Origin: Betaproteobacteria bacterium
GTDB taxonomy: Bacteria > Pseudomonadota > Gammaproteobacteria > Burkholderiales > Burkholderiaceae_C
Direction of reading: 5' to 3'
DNA length: 64,000 nt
Assembly (NCBI GenBank): GCA_009921265.1
Contig: RFYV01000002.1
Span: forward strand, 1-64,000
Shown here: one piece after another, positions 16,796 to 26,487 of the stretch
Layout: every line of letters begins with the position of its first letter
Numbering within the stretch: the first letter of the stretch is position 1
The notes under the pieces: model-generated
The model's database searches: none
Told to the model about the DNA's origin: nothing
Seen by the model: only the letters and a program-made list of their open reading frames with translations
Program-made: the position numbers and the translations under genes

Positions 16796-19700
16796 GCTTC
16801 TTCCTCAATCGTTGCGTCGCTCTTGAGTGGATGCATCACCACATGATCAAACAGCGCTTGATACAGTAGTGGAGCAAATTGTGGAAGCTGTTCGAGCAGT
16901 TGTTCAAAGTTATCAAAATATCGACGCAAGACGGGCGTGCTGTTTCGCTCACCAAATAGTCGGCGACCTTTTCTGAGTAGATCGTTGAATGCAGATCGAG
17001 CATATTGATTGGCGTAATCTGAGCGTTTGTTGTCTTCAATATGTGGATTGCTCATAAAGCTCATCCACTCACTCGCAGCTTTACAAGCAAGTGGCAGGGG
17101 CTGATCCCAAGCCTGTTGATAGTGTTGATGCAGCAATTGAATGTGTTGCAATGCGTCTTCCTTAGAAATAACAGAAAAACTAACGCAACCATCGGGACCC
17201 ACTAAAACCGATTTGGTATTTAAGCCACTCGCGCAAGCAGACAAATGTTCCACCCACAAGCCAACCAGTTGATGCGATTTGATGCGACAAGCTTTTGTAG
17301 TGCCTTGTTTGTTTAGTTCACCTTTAAAAATCGAAGTGGGCGAGTATTCCAGATGAAGTAAATGTTGATTACCGCGATCAAACCACTGACCGCTTTGCAA
17401 TACACCCGTGACACTTTTATCATCATCCCATTGAATATGGATGATGGGCGCATCGATGCTTTGATACGGTGTTGCGTCTAACCAAGTTTTCGCATTAGTT
17501 TTTAACTGAATGACTTCGTCTTTGAGTTGTTGCTCCATTACTTGCCCAAAACCCGATAGCGGCAGAACACCCGCGTGCTGTAATGCCTCTGTGTCGTTAC
17601 CGTGTGCTTGCATGAGCAGCGTAATCAATTGATATTTTTGCAAGCCATTTAATAAAAACGGCTCATCGGTGTCGTCAAGCTCTTGCGGTTGCTCCATTTG
17701 AATTTGCAAATGGTGGAGGTAATAAACATCTAAGGGTTGACGCAGTAATTGACGCAAATGATGAACTTGCAGTGCATGGGGTGCTGTAATGGGAACATAG
17801 GCTTCAATGTTGGCAACATTGCTTGAGGTGTTTCTTGCGGTAATCCATTCGTGCGAAAAAGTTTGAAAGTGTGAATGTGGTGTGATGTATTGATTAGAAA
17901 ACGCTTGCAAAGGGTATTCAGTTGCAACCGCAGAGTTGGGCCAAATTTGATTGAGGTAATCCATGAGTTGAGAAATCAACACCGATGGCGGGAGCTCTTC
18001 GTGATCGCTGGGGTGACGACTTTGCCAACTGATATACAAACGTTCGCGAGCAGACAGCAATGCTTCTAAAAATAAATAGCGATCGTCTTCGCGGCGCGAT
18101 CGATCTGCAGGTCTGCACCACGGTGCATGCGTGAGTAAATCAAAATCTCGGGTCGTTGAAGGCCTCGGATAAGCGCCGTCATTCATGCCGAGTAAACACA
18201 CGCGTTGAAAGGGGATGGAGCGCATGGGCATCAGCGTGGCGAATTGCACACCATCGCCTAAAAACCGTTGATGCATGGCAGGCAACTCAATGCTACCGAG
18301 CCAATGATCGCGCACAACGGTGATGAGCATGGGTTCATTGAACTGCGCCCATTCGCATTGTTGAATCCATTTTTCTAATGCACTACTGAGTTTTTGTGAA
18401 ACCCATATGTATTCATCTTTTTCGTTTGAGAAAAATGTTTGCATTAATTCTTGCAATGTAAGTAGCCACTGCTGTGGTGTTTGTGCATGCATTAACGATT
18501 GACGCGTTTGCGTGATGGCGTCTAGCAAAAAAATGAGTTGGCCAATACGCCATGCATTGATGCCACCAATATCAGGCGTGGGAACAGTGTTGTTCCATGT
18601 TTGATTCCAAGCTTCTTGCGTATTGGCGGCGCCTGTGGCGTAACCCAGTAACATGCGTCGCAAACCAAACTCCCAAGTGTTGTGATCTGCATCCGTGATA
18701 TCGGGTAGACCCATAGATTTACGATGCTGCGGTGTGAGTCCCCAACGAATTGCCGACGCGCGAATCCATTCGTGCAAAGACTCTACGTCGTGAATGCTGA
18801 GTTCGAATTTTTCACGAATGGCGCCCACATCCAATAGGCTCAACCAATCCTCGGGTGTAAAACGCAAGCTGGGCAATTGGAGTAACAATTCCAAGGCTTG
18901 GACCATGGGGTGATCGCTGGTTGTTGGATCCGCAATATGAAATGGGATGTATCGAGGGTCGCTTGTATCAAAACGGCCCCAAGCGGCTTGAATATGCGGT
19001 GCAAAGGTTTGAATATCGGGCACCATCACCATGATTTGTCGAGGTGAAAGATGTGGATCGAGATTAAGCCATTGCAAAATATGATCATGCAAAACTTCAA
19101 CTTCGCGTTGCGCGCTGTAACAACTCACCCATGTGATGCTTTTGTCGTCCGTGTTGCGTGTTCTATTGAGTGCAACGATTTGTTGATTGGAGCGTAAATT
19201 TAAAATATCCGATTGCAACATTTGCAACTGATGATTTGTGCTGCTATCAGCGGGGTCCCAAGGATCTACAAATAATTCTTGACGCGCTTGTTGACCGTCG
19301 ACTTCAAAGCAATCAATTAAATGTAAGTAGTCGCGCGCTTGCTGCCCCCATGCTGCCAAAAGCGGATGGGTATCGCTGTGTAAATTTTGAGTGCTGATAG
19401 CCTTGGGTGTCGATTGTTTGCCTTGAGATTGAATCCAGTGATGAATCAATCGTTTGTCTTCGACCACATCTTGCCAATAGATTTGGCAAGGATTGGTGAT
19501 AAACATCAACACTTGTGTGATGCGACCCAAAGCGGCGAGCGCTTCTACGCTTTGAAGCGGTAACGATGAAATACCAAACACCATGACGCGGGAAGGTACT
19601 TGAGCAGGTCTATTGTTGGGTGTGAATGATTGAATGGCTTGCATGAAGGCCGTGTGCACCGACGCGCGCGAAGACATCGATGCGTCCCATTGATCTTGAG

Positions 19701-20295
19701 GAGCGAGGTCTTGCATCAACCATTGCCACAAATGAGCTTGCCACACATGTTCATCGGGCATGACAACCGATTGACCTTCGGCTAATGGAATACGGTAATG
19801 ACCTTGCGACCAATTTTGAAGCCAGTCGGCGCGGTAGTTCTGATAGCCGTCAAGGACATCGGCCAATTGCATGGCCAGTTGATAGGCTTTGCGTTGCGTG
19901 TTTTGTGTATCGGCTTGTTGGTTTAAATACGCATGCAAAGGCTTATAGATATCTTTTTTTATTTCTGTTGAGTGTAAAAAACGCAACAACCGCCACACCA
20001 AGTTGGATTTGTCTAAGGGCATGTGTGCAGGAACTTTTTCTTCACCCAAGACATCGCGATACATGCGCCAAATGAGGGTGGAAGGTAAATCGATGATGGT
20101 GGCGGCACAAATGCCCAATGCGCTATCTTTGGCGATTTGAATTTCGAGCCAATGCTTCATTCCGTTGCTTTGCACCAAAATAACTTCGGAGTCGAGCGGC
20201 TTTAAAGGATGTTGTTTGACAGATTTAACCAACAACTCGCATAAGTGTTCAAGCTGGTTGCTGTGAAAAACTAAAAATCCATTGGCATTGGGCAT
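16792..20295 (-). CDS. recC: exodeoxyribonuclease V gamma subunit RecC
   Basis: A 1167-residue RecC, the subunit that splits the DNA strands and reads Chi. It begins with the typical LVFHSNQLEHLCELLV segment and contains family stretches such as SNGMKHWLEIQIA (about 45-57), FGISSLPLQSVEALAAL and LLGMNDGAYPR. Like other RecC proteins it is helicase-like without a working Walker motif. It is the first gene of recC-recB-recD and starts about 100 bp downstream of the ureG stop on the same strand. Confidence 0.93.
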   Translation of the reverse strand: MPNANGFLVFHSNQLEHLCELLVKSVKQHPLKPLDSEVILVQSNGMKHWLEIQIAKDSALGICAATIIDLPSTLIWRMYRDVLGEEKVPAHMPLDKSNLVWRLLRFLHSTEIKKDIYKPLHAYLNQQADTQNTQRKAYQLAMQLADVLDGYQNYRADWLQNWSQGHYRIPLAEGQSVVMPDEHVWQAHLWQWLMQDLAPQDQWDASMSSRASVHTAFMQAIQSFTPNNRPAQVPSRVMVFGISSLPLQSVEALAALGRITQVLMFITNPCQIYWQDVVEDKRLIHHWIQSQGKQSTPKAISTQNLHSDTHPLLAAWGQQARDYLHLIDCFEVDGQQARQELFVDPWDPADSSTNHQLQMLQSDILNLRSNQQIVALNRTRNTDDKSITWVSCYSAQREVEVLHDHILQWLNLDPHLSPRQIMVMVPDIQTFAPHIQAAWGRFDTSDPRYIPFHIADPTTSDHPMVQALELLLQLPSLRFTPEDWLSLLDVGAIREKFELSIHDVESLHEWIRASAIRWGLTPQHRKSMGLPDITDADHNTWEFGLRRMLLGYATGAANTQEAWNQTWNNTVPTPDIGGINAWRIGQLIFLLDAITQTRQSLMHAQTPQQWLLTLQELMQTFFSNEKDEYIWVSQKLSSALEKWIQQCEWAQFNEPMLITVVRDHWLGSIELPAMHQRFLGDGVQFATLMPMRSIPFQRVCLLGMNDGAYPRPSTTRDFDLLTHAPWCRPADRSRREDDRYLFLEALLSARERLYISWQSRHPSDHEELPPSVLISQLMDYLNQIWPNSAVATEYPLQAFSNQYITPHSHFQTFSHEWITARNTSSNVANIEAYVPITAPHALQVHHLRQLLRQPLDVYYLHHLQIQMEQPQELDDTDEPFLLNGLQKYQLITLLMQAHGNDTEALQHAGVLPLSGFGQVMEQQLKDEVIQLKTNAKTWLDATPYQSIDAPIIHIQWDDDKSVTGVLQSGQWFDRGNQHLLHLEYSPTSIFKGELNKQGTTKACRIKSHQLVGLWVEHLSACASGLNTKSVLVGPDGCVSFSVISKEDALQHIQLLHQHYQQAWDQPLPLACKAASEWMSFMSNPHIEDNKRSDYANQYARSAFNDLLRKGRRLFGERNSTPVLRRYFDNFEQLLEQLPQFAPLLYQALFDHVVMHPLKSDATIEEEA

Positions 20296-20394
20296 GAGCT
20301 GAATGGCTTTAAAAGGGTAGAGTCATAAGCTTAACGGAGAAGAGGCTCAATGCGTGAGTCTCTTGAAATAAATTGATACTTTTTAATACCTTTG

Positions 20395-21045
20395 TTACGG
20401 CAAAAGCATGCCTTTTTTTTCTATGAAATCCACAATAGTTTGAACGCCGACCAATGTTTTTAAATTGGTCATGACATATGGTTTGAGGCCTTGTGATTGT
20501 GACCGCATGCGTTGTGTGTCCGCTTCCATCACGGCCAGGTCGGCGCCCACGTGCGGCGCCAAATCTGTTTTGTTAATCACAAATAAATCGCTCTTGGTGA
20601 TACCAGGTCCACCTTTGCGCGGAATTTTTTCACCAGCGGCAACATCTATCACGTAAATCGTGAGGTCACTCAACTCGGGGCTAAATGTTGCAGCCAAATT
20701 ATCGCCACCGCTTTCCACAAACACCACGTCTGCGTTTGGAAATTTTTCGAGCATCCGATCAATCGCTTCTAAATTGATCGACGCATCTTCGCGAATCGCT
20801 GTGTGTGGGCAACCGCCTGTTTCAACACCCATGATGCGATCGGCATCTAAAGCGCCGCTCACCGTGAGTATGCGTTGATCTTCTTTGGTGTAGATATCGT
20901 TGGTGATGGCAACCAAGTCCCATTTGCTTCGCATGTTTTTGCAAAGCATTTCAAGCAAGGTGGTTTTACCAGAGCCAACAGGGCCACCAATGCCAACGCG
21001 CAAAGGGGGTAATTTTTTGGTGCGATTTGCGATGTGATGCATCAT
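20395..21045 (-). CDS. ureG: urease accessory GTPase UreG
   Basis: A 216-residue SIMIBI GTPase that powers nickel delivery to urease. Motifs: P-loop [15 protein letters not shown] at about residues 19-33, the metal-binding CPH of [15 protein letters not shown] near 73-87, VESGGDN near 110, and the guanine-specificity NKTD near 158. The ATG overlaps the ureF stop by 4 nt. It is the last gene of ureA-ORF55-ureBCEFG; transcription may run on towards recC, as no clear terminator follows. Confidence 0.96.
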   Translation of the reverse strand: MMHHIANRTKKLPPLRVGIGGPVGSGKTTLLEMLCKNMRSKWDLVAITNDIYTKEDQRILTVSGALDADRIMGVETGGCPHTAIREDASINLEAIDRMLEKFPNADVVFVESGGDNLAATFSPELSDLTIYVIDVAAGEKIPRKGGPGITKSDLFVINKTDLAPHVGADLAVMEADTQRMRSQSQGLKPYVMTNLKTLVGVQTIVDFIEKKGMLLP

Positions 21046-21731
21046 GATCTAAACAATCGAGAGTATTGAGTTTCGTGGCGCGCAGACACAATGGCCAAGC
21101 GCGGGCTAAAGGCTTGTCGTTGATCGTCATTGAGTTGCATGGCGTGATCAACGGCGATGGGGATTTGCAAACTGAGTGCCGCCAATATTCGTTGCCCACT
21201 TCGTTGACCCAGTGGTATGGCTTTGAGAGATGCTTGCACCATGTTTTCCGCCCAAGAAAAAGCACAAGCGGTGAGGCTGTCTTGTATGGGTAAATCGGTG
21301 GATGCAACAGCCAACGCAAATGTGAGGGGCCAAGTGGGGGGCAATTGCAAACACGTATTCAATTGCAAATCATCCACTAAGGTTTGATTTCGCAGCCATT
21401 CGAGCAAGGAGCGACCCATTTGTTCGGTTTGTAAGCGCATCTCAGACGTTTCGCGTGTTTGCAAAATCCATTGCGTCAGTGATTGCAATTTTTGTAAATC
21501 ATTGTTTCTCCACGCATTGATGGCCTTAGCCACAACCGCCAAGTCACTGCGTGATTGTGAGATATGCAATTGATCAATCAACCAATGTTGCGCCGTTGCT
21601 TCATCGGTGATGTAACCATGTTGGACGGCAGACTCTAAACCTTCAGAATAAGAAAATCCACCCACAGGTAATGCAGGCGACGCCAATTGCATCAAAAGTA
21701 ACAAGGAAGCAGGAGAGAGCGACACAATCAA
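21042..21731 (-). CDS. ureF: urease accessory protein UreF
   Basis: A 229-residue helical UreF, which links UreD-bound apo-urease to UreG. The N-terminal [25 protein letters not shown] region (about residues 12-32) is the family hallmark. The C-terminal [10 protein letters not shown] segment is also conserved. It starts immediately after ureE and overlaps ureG by 4 nt. The partner UreD is not adjacent here but at 30.7-31.6 kb. Confidence 0.93.
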   Translation of the reverse strand: MIVSLSPASLLLLMQLASPALPVGGFSYSEGLESAVQHGYITDEATAQHWLIDQLHISQSRSDLAVVAKAINAWRNNDLQKLQSLTQWILQTRETSEMRLQTEQMGRSLLEWLRNQTLVDDLQLNTCLQLPPTWPLTFALAVASTDLPIQDSLTACAFSWAENMVQASLKAIPLGQRSGQRILAALSLQIPIAVDHAMQLNDDQRQAFSPRLAIVSARHETQYSRLFRS

Positions 21732-22283
21732 TCAGTGCTTGCAAGAATCATCGTGCACGTGATGCGCATGATCGTGATGATCGTGTTTGTGATCGTGAGA
21801 ATGATCGTGTTCATGACCATGCGCGTGTTCGCTTGAATAAGCTCCCGCTTCGGGCTCGAAAGGTTCATCCACAGTATTGACAATGAGATGCATGGATCTG
21901 AGCATATCGGCGAGCACATGATCGGGTTCAATTTTGAGATGGTCTGCGTGCAATTCAATCGGCACATGGCGATTGCCCAAATGATAGGCCGCGCGTGTTA
22001 AATCAAATGCGCTTCCGTGCTCAGTGCAATGCGTGATCCGCAACACGGGTTGCGGTGCTGCATCTATTTTTAAAAGCGACCCATCTTCTCCCACTAAAAC
22101 ATCGCCACCGCGCACGAGTGTGCCACGCGGTAAAAAAACACCTACTTGTCGACCACTTGAGTCGGTTGCTTCGAACCGACTTTTTTGACGCACGTCCCAA
22201 TCTAGCAACACAAACGCTGCGCGTTTGATTAATACAGATGCCAATCCCTGTCCCACTGGAACACGTTTAGAAAAATGAATCAT
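21732..22283 (-). CDS. ureE: urease nickel metallochaperone UreE
   Basis: A 183-residue UreE, which binds nickel and hands it to the UreG complex. The N-terminal domain carries the peptide-binding fold, with GVFLPRGTLVRGGDVLVGE near 48-66. The metal-binding domain has a YHLGNRHVP motif near 111-119 with the conserved His. The C-terminal tail (from about residue 152) is rich in His and Asp, with about fourteen His in 30 residues plus a Cys, a nickel store as in Klebsiella-type UreE. It lies three bases after ureC. Confidence 0.95.
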   Translation of the reverse strand: MIHFSKRVPVGQGLASVLIKRAAFVLLDWDVRQKSRFEATDSSGRQVGVFLPRGTLVRGGDVLVGEDGSLLKIDAAPQPVLRITHCTEHGSAFDLTRAAYHLGNRHVPIELHADHLKIEPDHVLADMLRSMHLIVNTVDEPFEPEAGAYSSEHAHGHEHDHSHDHKHDHHDHAHHVHDDSCKH

Positions 22284-22286
22284 GAT

Positions 22287-24008
22287 TTAAAACAAAAAAT
22301 ATCGCTGGGCCATGGGCAGGCTGGTGGCGGGCTCGCAAGTGAGCAGTTGTCCATCGGCGCGTACTGCATAGGTTTGTGCGTCCACCTCCATGTGTGGCGC
22401 ATAGTCATTGTGCACCATGTGACGCTTGCCTATGCCACGGATGTTTTTAACCGCAGCTAATGTTTTTTGTAAACTATAGCGTTTGCCAATATCGGCTTGC
22501 AAGCCTGCTTGTGAAACAAACGTGAGAGAGCCTTTGCTCAATGCGCCACCAAATGCGCCAAACATCGGTCTGTAATGAACAGGTTGGGGTGTTGGAATCG
22601 ATGCATTGGGGTCGCCCATGGCTGCCAATGCAATAAAACCACCTTTGAGAATGATGGAAGGTTTGACGCCAAAAAATGCGGGCTTCCAAATTACCAAGTC
22701 GGCCCATTTACCAACTTCGATACTACCGACTTCGTGACTGATGCCGTGAGCAATGGCAGGATTGATGGCAAGTTTGGCGATGTAGCGTTTGATACGTGTG
22801 TTGTCGTGTCTATCCGTGTCCCCTTGTAGAGCACCGCGTTGCGATTTCATTTTGTGAGCCGTTTGCCAACAACGCATGATGACTTCACCCACGCGTCCCA
22901 TTGCTTGGCTGTCCGATGAAAACATACTGATTGCCCCGAGGTCATGCAAGATATCTTCGGCCGCAATGGTTTCGCGACGAATGCGACTTTCTGCAAATGC
23001 CAAATCTTCTGCAATCGATGGATCGAGGTGATGACAGACCATCAACATATCCACGTGTTCGTCAAGCGTGTTGATGGTGTATGGTCGTGTCGGATTGGTT
23101 GATGAGGGCAATACATTGGCCTCGCCCACTACTTTTAAAATATCAGGTGCGTGTCCGCCGCCCGCACCTTCGGTGTGAAAGGTGTGAATCGTTCTGCCTT
23201 TAAACGCAGCAATCGTGTCTTCCACAAAACCCGATTCATTCAATGTATCGGTATGAATCGCCACTTGTGTATCGGTGGCTTCGGCCACATTCAAACAATT
23301 GTCGATAGCCGCTGGTGTGGTGCCCCAATCTTCATGAAGTTTTAAACCAATCGCTCCTGAATGAATTTGTTCGGTTAATGCATCGGGCAATGATGCATTG
23401 CCTTTGCCTAAAAAACCTAAGTTCATGGGGAACGCATCAGCAGCTTGCATCATGCGTTCTAAATTCCATGGCCCTGGTGTACAAGTGGTTGCAAATGTGC
23501 CAGTAGCGGGGCCTGTGCCACCACCGAGCATTGTTGTGACACCAGACGCTAACGCTTCATCAATTTGTTGTGGAGCAATGAAATGAATGTGCGTATCGAT
23601 TGCACCTGCAGTCACGATCATGCCTTCGCAACTGATAATTTCTGTACCTGGTCCTATTATGATGTCAACACCGGGTTGCGTATCGGGGTTGCCCGCTTTG
23701 CCAATGGCTGCGATGCGTCCGCCTTTTAATCCAATATCAGCTTTGATAACACCCCAATGATCAACAATCAATGCATTGGTCATCACCGTATCCATTGCAC
23801 CTTGATCGCGTGTTCTTTGTGATTGAGCCATTCCATCACGAATGGTTTTGCCACCACCAAACTTAACTTCTTCTCCATAAGCTCCGGCGCGAAAGGTGAA
23901 GTCTTGTTCGACTTCAATCACCAAATTGGTATCGGCCAATCGCAAACGGTCACCCACTGTTGGGCCATACATTTCCGCGTAAGCGCGGCGTTCAATTTGA
24001 GCCATCAC
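22287..24008 (-). CDS. ureC: urease alpha subunit UreC
   Basis: A 573-residue catalytic subunit hydrolysing urea to ammonia and carbamate. The nickel-site features are present: HIHFIAPQQ (about 140-148), the carbamylated Lys in [13 protein letters not shown] (near 218-230), GGGHAPD near 278-284, and the mobile-flap MVCHHLD with the catalytic His near 325-331. All expected ligands appear kept, so the enzyme should be active. Its ATG overlaps ureB's stop by 4 nt. Confidence 0.98.
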   Translation of the reverse strand: MMAQIERRAYAEMYGPTVGDRLRLADTNLVIEVEQDFTFRAGAYGEEVKFGGGKTIRDGMAQSQRTRDQGAMDTVMTNALIVDHWGVIKADIGLKGGRIAAIGKAGNPDTQPGVDIIIGPGTEIISCEGMIVTAGAIDTHIHFIAPQQIDEALASGVTTMLGGGTGPATGTFATTCTPGPWNLERMMQAADAFPMNLGFLGKGNASLPDALTEQIHSGAIGLKLHEDWGTTPAAIDNCLNVAEATDTQVAIHTDTLNESGFVEDTIAAFKGRTIHTFHTEGAGGGHAPDILKVVGEANVLPSSTNPTRPYTINTLDEHVDMLMVCHHLDPSIAEDLAFAESRIRRETIAAEDILHDLGAISMFSSDSQAMGRVGEVIMRCWQTAHKMKSQRGALQGDTDRHDNTRIKRYIAKLAINPAIAHGISHEVGSIEVGKWADLVIWKPAFFGVKPSIILKGGFIALAAMGDPNASIPTPQPVHYRPMFGAFGGALSKGSLTFVSQAGLQADIGKRYSLQKTLAAVKNIRGIGKRHMVHNDYAPHMEVDAQTYAVRADGQLLTCEPATSLPMAQRYFLF

Positions 24009-24334
24009 TTTGCCCCTTGTTGTGATGCAGGCAGTGCGCCTTGTGTTAATCCACGAAATCCATAAACCATTCGATCGCCTGCGTAGTCGACCAATTCAAC
24101 GGTGCGTTGTTGTCCGGGTTCAAATCGAACCGCTGTGCCCGATGCAATATTGAGTCGCATGCCTTGCGCTTGCGCACGATCAAATTGCAATGCTGAATTG
24201 GTTTCTGCAAAATGGTAGTGCGATCCCACTTGAATGGGTCTGTCGCCTGTGTTTTTAATCAATAGCGTGATGGTGCGTCTGTTGGTATTGATGGGGTGCG
24301 AGCCCGCATCGGTGAGTAATTCACCTGGAATCAT
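24005..24334 (-). CDS. ureB: urease beta subunit UreB
   Basis: A 109-residue structural subunit. It begins [19 protein letters not shown], the standard UreB start, followed by [14 protein letters not shown] and [15 protein letters not shown] longer in-frame extension upstream (to 24394) overlaps the preceding small gene and is not UreB-like, so the ATG at 24334 is chosen. It sits seven bases after the stop of the small membrane ORF and 4 nt into ureC. Confidence 0.96.
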   Translation of the reverse strand: MIPGELLTDAGSHPINTNRRTITLLIKNTGDRPIQVGSHYHFAETNSALQFDRAQAQGMRLNIASGTAVRFEPGQQRTVELVDYAGDRMVYGFRGLTQGALPASQQGAK

Positions 24335-24341
24335 GTACGAC

Positions 24342-24509
24342 TCACTTTCGTTGTGACCACAAATACGCGCCCACCAACACGGCGAGCAACACATAGCCCA
24401 TCACATCGGTGGCATGCCAATGCGATGAAACTATGCCGTGCCCATCATGCGCATGCGCAATTGATGCAAAAATTGCTAAAAAAGAAAATAGATTTTTTAT
24501 CATATGCAT
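24342..24509 (-). CDS. small His-rich membrane protein between ureA and ureB
   Basis: An unannotated-size gene of 55 residues (53 from the ATG at 24503). The product has a signal-like hydrophobic N-terminus ([18 protein letters not shown]), a short His-rich stretch with HDGHG and SHWHATD, then one transmembrane segment (about residues 38-51) ending WSQRK. It begins 12-18 bases after the ureA stop and ends seven bases before ureB, so spacing supports co-translation. His-rich segments next to a membrane helix recall nickel-handling HupE/UreJ proteins, but it is far shorter and kinship is not shown. Its place inside the structural urease genes is its best functional clue. Confidence 0.7.
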   Translation of the reverse strand: MHMIKNLFSFLAIFASIAHAHDGHGIVSSHWHATDVMGYVLLAVLVGAYLWSQRK

Positions 24510-24521
24510 GCTCACTTCTCA

Positions 24522-24824
24522 TTAAACAATGGGTTGATGAACGGTGACCAACTTGGTTCCATCGGGAAACGTGGCCTCGACTTGAATATCAGGGATCATT
24601 TCGGGTATGCCGTCCATGACATCGGCACGCGTGAGAAGGGTGCGACCCTCACTCATCAAGTGCGCGACTGTTTTTCCGTCGCGTGCGCCTTCCATGACTG
24701 CGGCACTGATAAAGGCCACCGCCTCGGGGTAATTGAGTTTGAGTCCGCGTGCGCGTCTGCGCTCAGCCAGCAAGGCGGCGGTGAATATCAAGAGCTTGTC
24801 TTTTTCGCGTGGGGTGAGTTCCAT
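24522..24824 (-). CDS. ureA: urease gamma subunit UreA
   Basis: A 100-residue gamma subunit. It begins [19 protein letters not shown] and contains [15 protein letters not shown] (about 27-41) and [13 protein letters not shown], all diagnostic. It ends with the typical TVHQPI. It is the first gene of the minus-strand urease operon and diverges from urtA across 285 bp. RBS not unusual. Confidence 0.97.
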   Translation of the reverse strand: MELTPREKDKLLIFTAALLAERRRARGLKLNYPEAVAFISAAVMEGARDGKTVAHLMSEGRTLLTRADVMDGIPEMIPDIQVEATFPDGTKLVTVHQPIV

Positions 24825-24925
24825 GATCGTGAGTGTGTTTTGAAAAAGGGTGTATCTATTGTCTCTTTATATTTGAAGCTTGCAACTTGTAGGCCTCAAA
24901 AAAGGGTTGCAAAGACGGGCTAGTT

Positions 24926-24961
24926 TGCACCAATGGCGTGCATTCTCGATATTTTGGTGCA
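24926..24961. promoter_or_regulatory. NtrC-like binding sites in the ureA-urtA divergent region
   Basis: TGCACCAATGGCGTGCA (24926-24942) is a 17-bp dyad matching the enteric NtrC consensus TGCAC-N7-GTGCA shape with one deviation from the fuller GGTGCA half. A second half-site, TGGTGCA, lies at 24955-24961. They are centred about 100-130 bp upstream of the start predicted from the sigma54 promoter, a normal enhancer distance, and could serve both divergent operons. Eye-matched only. Confidence 0.55.
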
Positions 24962-25033
24962 CATTTTATTTTGGAAATTTCAACACTAACCCACTTTTCA
25001 CTAGAGGGCCTTGATTTATTGCACCGAAATGGG

Positions 25034-25050
25034 TTGGCACATCCTTTGCA
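25034..25050 (+). promoter_or_regulatory. sigma54 promoter of urtABCDE
   Basis: TTGGCAC-ATCCT-TTGCA matches the -24/-12 consensus (TGGCAC-N5-TTGCA) at every conserved base, with the GG and GC exactly ten bases apart. Transcription would start near 25061, about 50 bases before the urtA ATG at 25110. NtrC-like sites lie upstream. This supports nitrogen-limitation control of urea uptake. Confidence 0.8.
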
Positions 25051-25109
25051 AAGATACCTTCATGCATGTTGCGCATGCATTTTTCATTAACCTTTTGGAG
25101 TTTTCGCCC

Positions 25110-26381
25110 ATGTTAAACCGTCGCCTTCATCTCAAGACGATTGCCGCTGCTGCCGCAATTGTGAGTGGGTCTTTGATTTCAACGCTTGCCAATGCAGCAG
25201 ACACCATAAAGGTGGGTGTATTGCACAGCTTGTCTGGAACCATGGCTATTTCTGAAACTGTTTTAAAAGACACTGTGCTCATGGCCATTGAAGAGATCAA
25301 TGCCAAGGGTGGCGTGCTCGGCAAAAAACTAGAGCCTGTTGTGGTTGACCCCGCATCTAACTGGCCTTTGTTTGCAGAAAAAGCAAAACAATTACTCACA
25401 CAAGATAAGGTTGCCGTCACATTTGGATGCTGGACATCAGTCAGTCGCAAATCAGTGTTGCCCGTGTTTGAAGAATTGAACGGCTTGTTGTTTTACCCCG
25501 TTCAATACGAAGGTGAAGAATTATCCAAGAACGTGTTCTACACAGGTGCAGCGCCTAATCAACAAGCGATTCCTGCTGTTGACTATTTGATGAGCAAAGA
25601 CGGCGGTGGTGCTAAGCGTTGGGTTTTATTGGGTACTGACTATGTGTATCCACGCACGACCAACAAAATTTTGCGCGCTTACCTTAAGAGCAAAGGCGTG
25701 AAAGACACAGACATTGATGAAAAGTACACACCTTTTGGTCACGCTGATTATCAAACTATTGTTGCTGATATCAAAAAATTCTCAACAGGTGGCAAAACAG
25801 CGGTTGTGTCAACAATCAACGGTGACTCTAACGTTCCTTTCTACAAAGAGTTGGGTAACGCTGGCCTCAAAGCCAAAGACGTTCCCGTTGTTGCCTTCTC
25901 TGTGGGCGAAGAAGAATTGCGCGGTGTAGATACAAAACCATTGGTGGGTCACTTGGCTGCATGGAACTATTTCATGAGCATTAAAAATCCTGCCAACGAT
26001 GAGTTCACCAAAAAATGGGCTACTTACGCGAAAGCAAAAAATATCGCTGGACACAAAGACAAAGCTTTGACCAACGATCCGATGGAAGCCACATACATTG
26101 GTATTTATATGTGGAAACAAGCGGTTGAGAAAGCAAAAACAACCGACGTTGACAAAGTGATCGCAGCAATGGCGGGTCAAACTTTCAAAGCACCAAGCGG
26201 CATCACATCCAAGATGGATGAAAAGAATCACCATTTGCACAAATCAGTGTTCATCGGTGAAGTCAAGGCTGATGGTCAGTTCAACGTTGTTTGGAAAACA
26301 CCAGGCCCCGTTAAAGCCAAGCCATGGAGTCCTTACATCGAAGGTAACGACAAAAAGCCTGACGAGCCAGCAAAGAAGTAA
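25110..26381 (+). CDS. urtA: urea ABC transporter substrate-binding protein UrtA
   Basis: A 423-residue periplasmic urea receptor. A signal peptide (cleavage near ANAAD, about residue 29) is followed by the type I periplasmic fold starting TIKVGVLHSLSGTMAISE. Stretches such as FGCWTSVSRKSVLPVFEE and LLFYPVQYEGEE are typical of UrtA. The ATG at 25110 is chosen because TTGGAG lies nine bases upstream and the signal peptide starts here; an upstream frame extension has no support. It is followed by a hairpin before urtB that may keep urtA mRNA in excess. Confidence 0.96.
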   Translation: MLNRRLHLKTIAAAAAIVSGSLISTLANAADTIKVGVLHSLSGTMAISETVLKDTVLMAIEEINAKGGVLGKKLEPVVVDPASNWPLFAEKAKQLLTQDKVAVTFGCWTSVSRKSVLPVFEELNGLLFYPVQYEGEELSKNVFYTGAAPNQQAIPAVDYLMSKDGGGAKRWVLLGTDYVYPRTTNKILRAYLKSKGVKDTDIDEKYTPFGHADYQTIVADIKKFSTGGKTAVVSTINGDSNVPFYKELGNAGLKAKDVPVVAFSVGEEELRGVDTKPLVGHLAAWNYFMSIKNPANDEFTKKWATYAKAKNIAGHKDKALTNDPMEATYIGIYMWKQAVEKAKTTDVDKVIAAMAGQTFKAPSGITSKMDEKNHHLHKSVFIGEVKADGQFNVVWKTPGPVKAKPWSPYIEGNDKKPDEPAKK

Positions 26382-26433
26382 AATCTTTGATGAAAGAGTA
26401 ATCGGTTGAATACAATCGGTTGTCTGATTCAAC

Positions 26434-26465
26434 GGGGAGGCGCTCATACCCCTCCCCATTTTTTC
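26434..26465 (+). terminator. attenuator hairpin between urtA and urtB
   Basis: GGGGAGG (26434-26440) pairs with CCTCCCC (26451-26457) and is followed by ATTTTTTC. As a partial terminator it would raise receptor output over the membrane subunits, a common pattern in ABC operons. Confidence 0.65.
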
Positions 26466-26487
26466 GACCTCATTTTTTGGAAATTTC

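Noticed and set aside
20340..20366. Hairpin AGAGGCTCA / TGAGTCTCT after ureG as a terminator
   Set aside because: The stem is good, including one G-T pair, but no T-run follows on either strand.
24335..24394. Longer UreB start
   Set aside because: The added 20 residues overlap the small membrane ORF and are unlike any UreB N-terminus.
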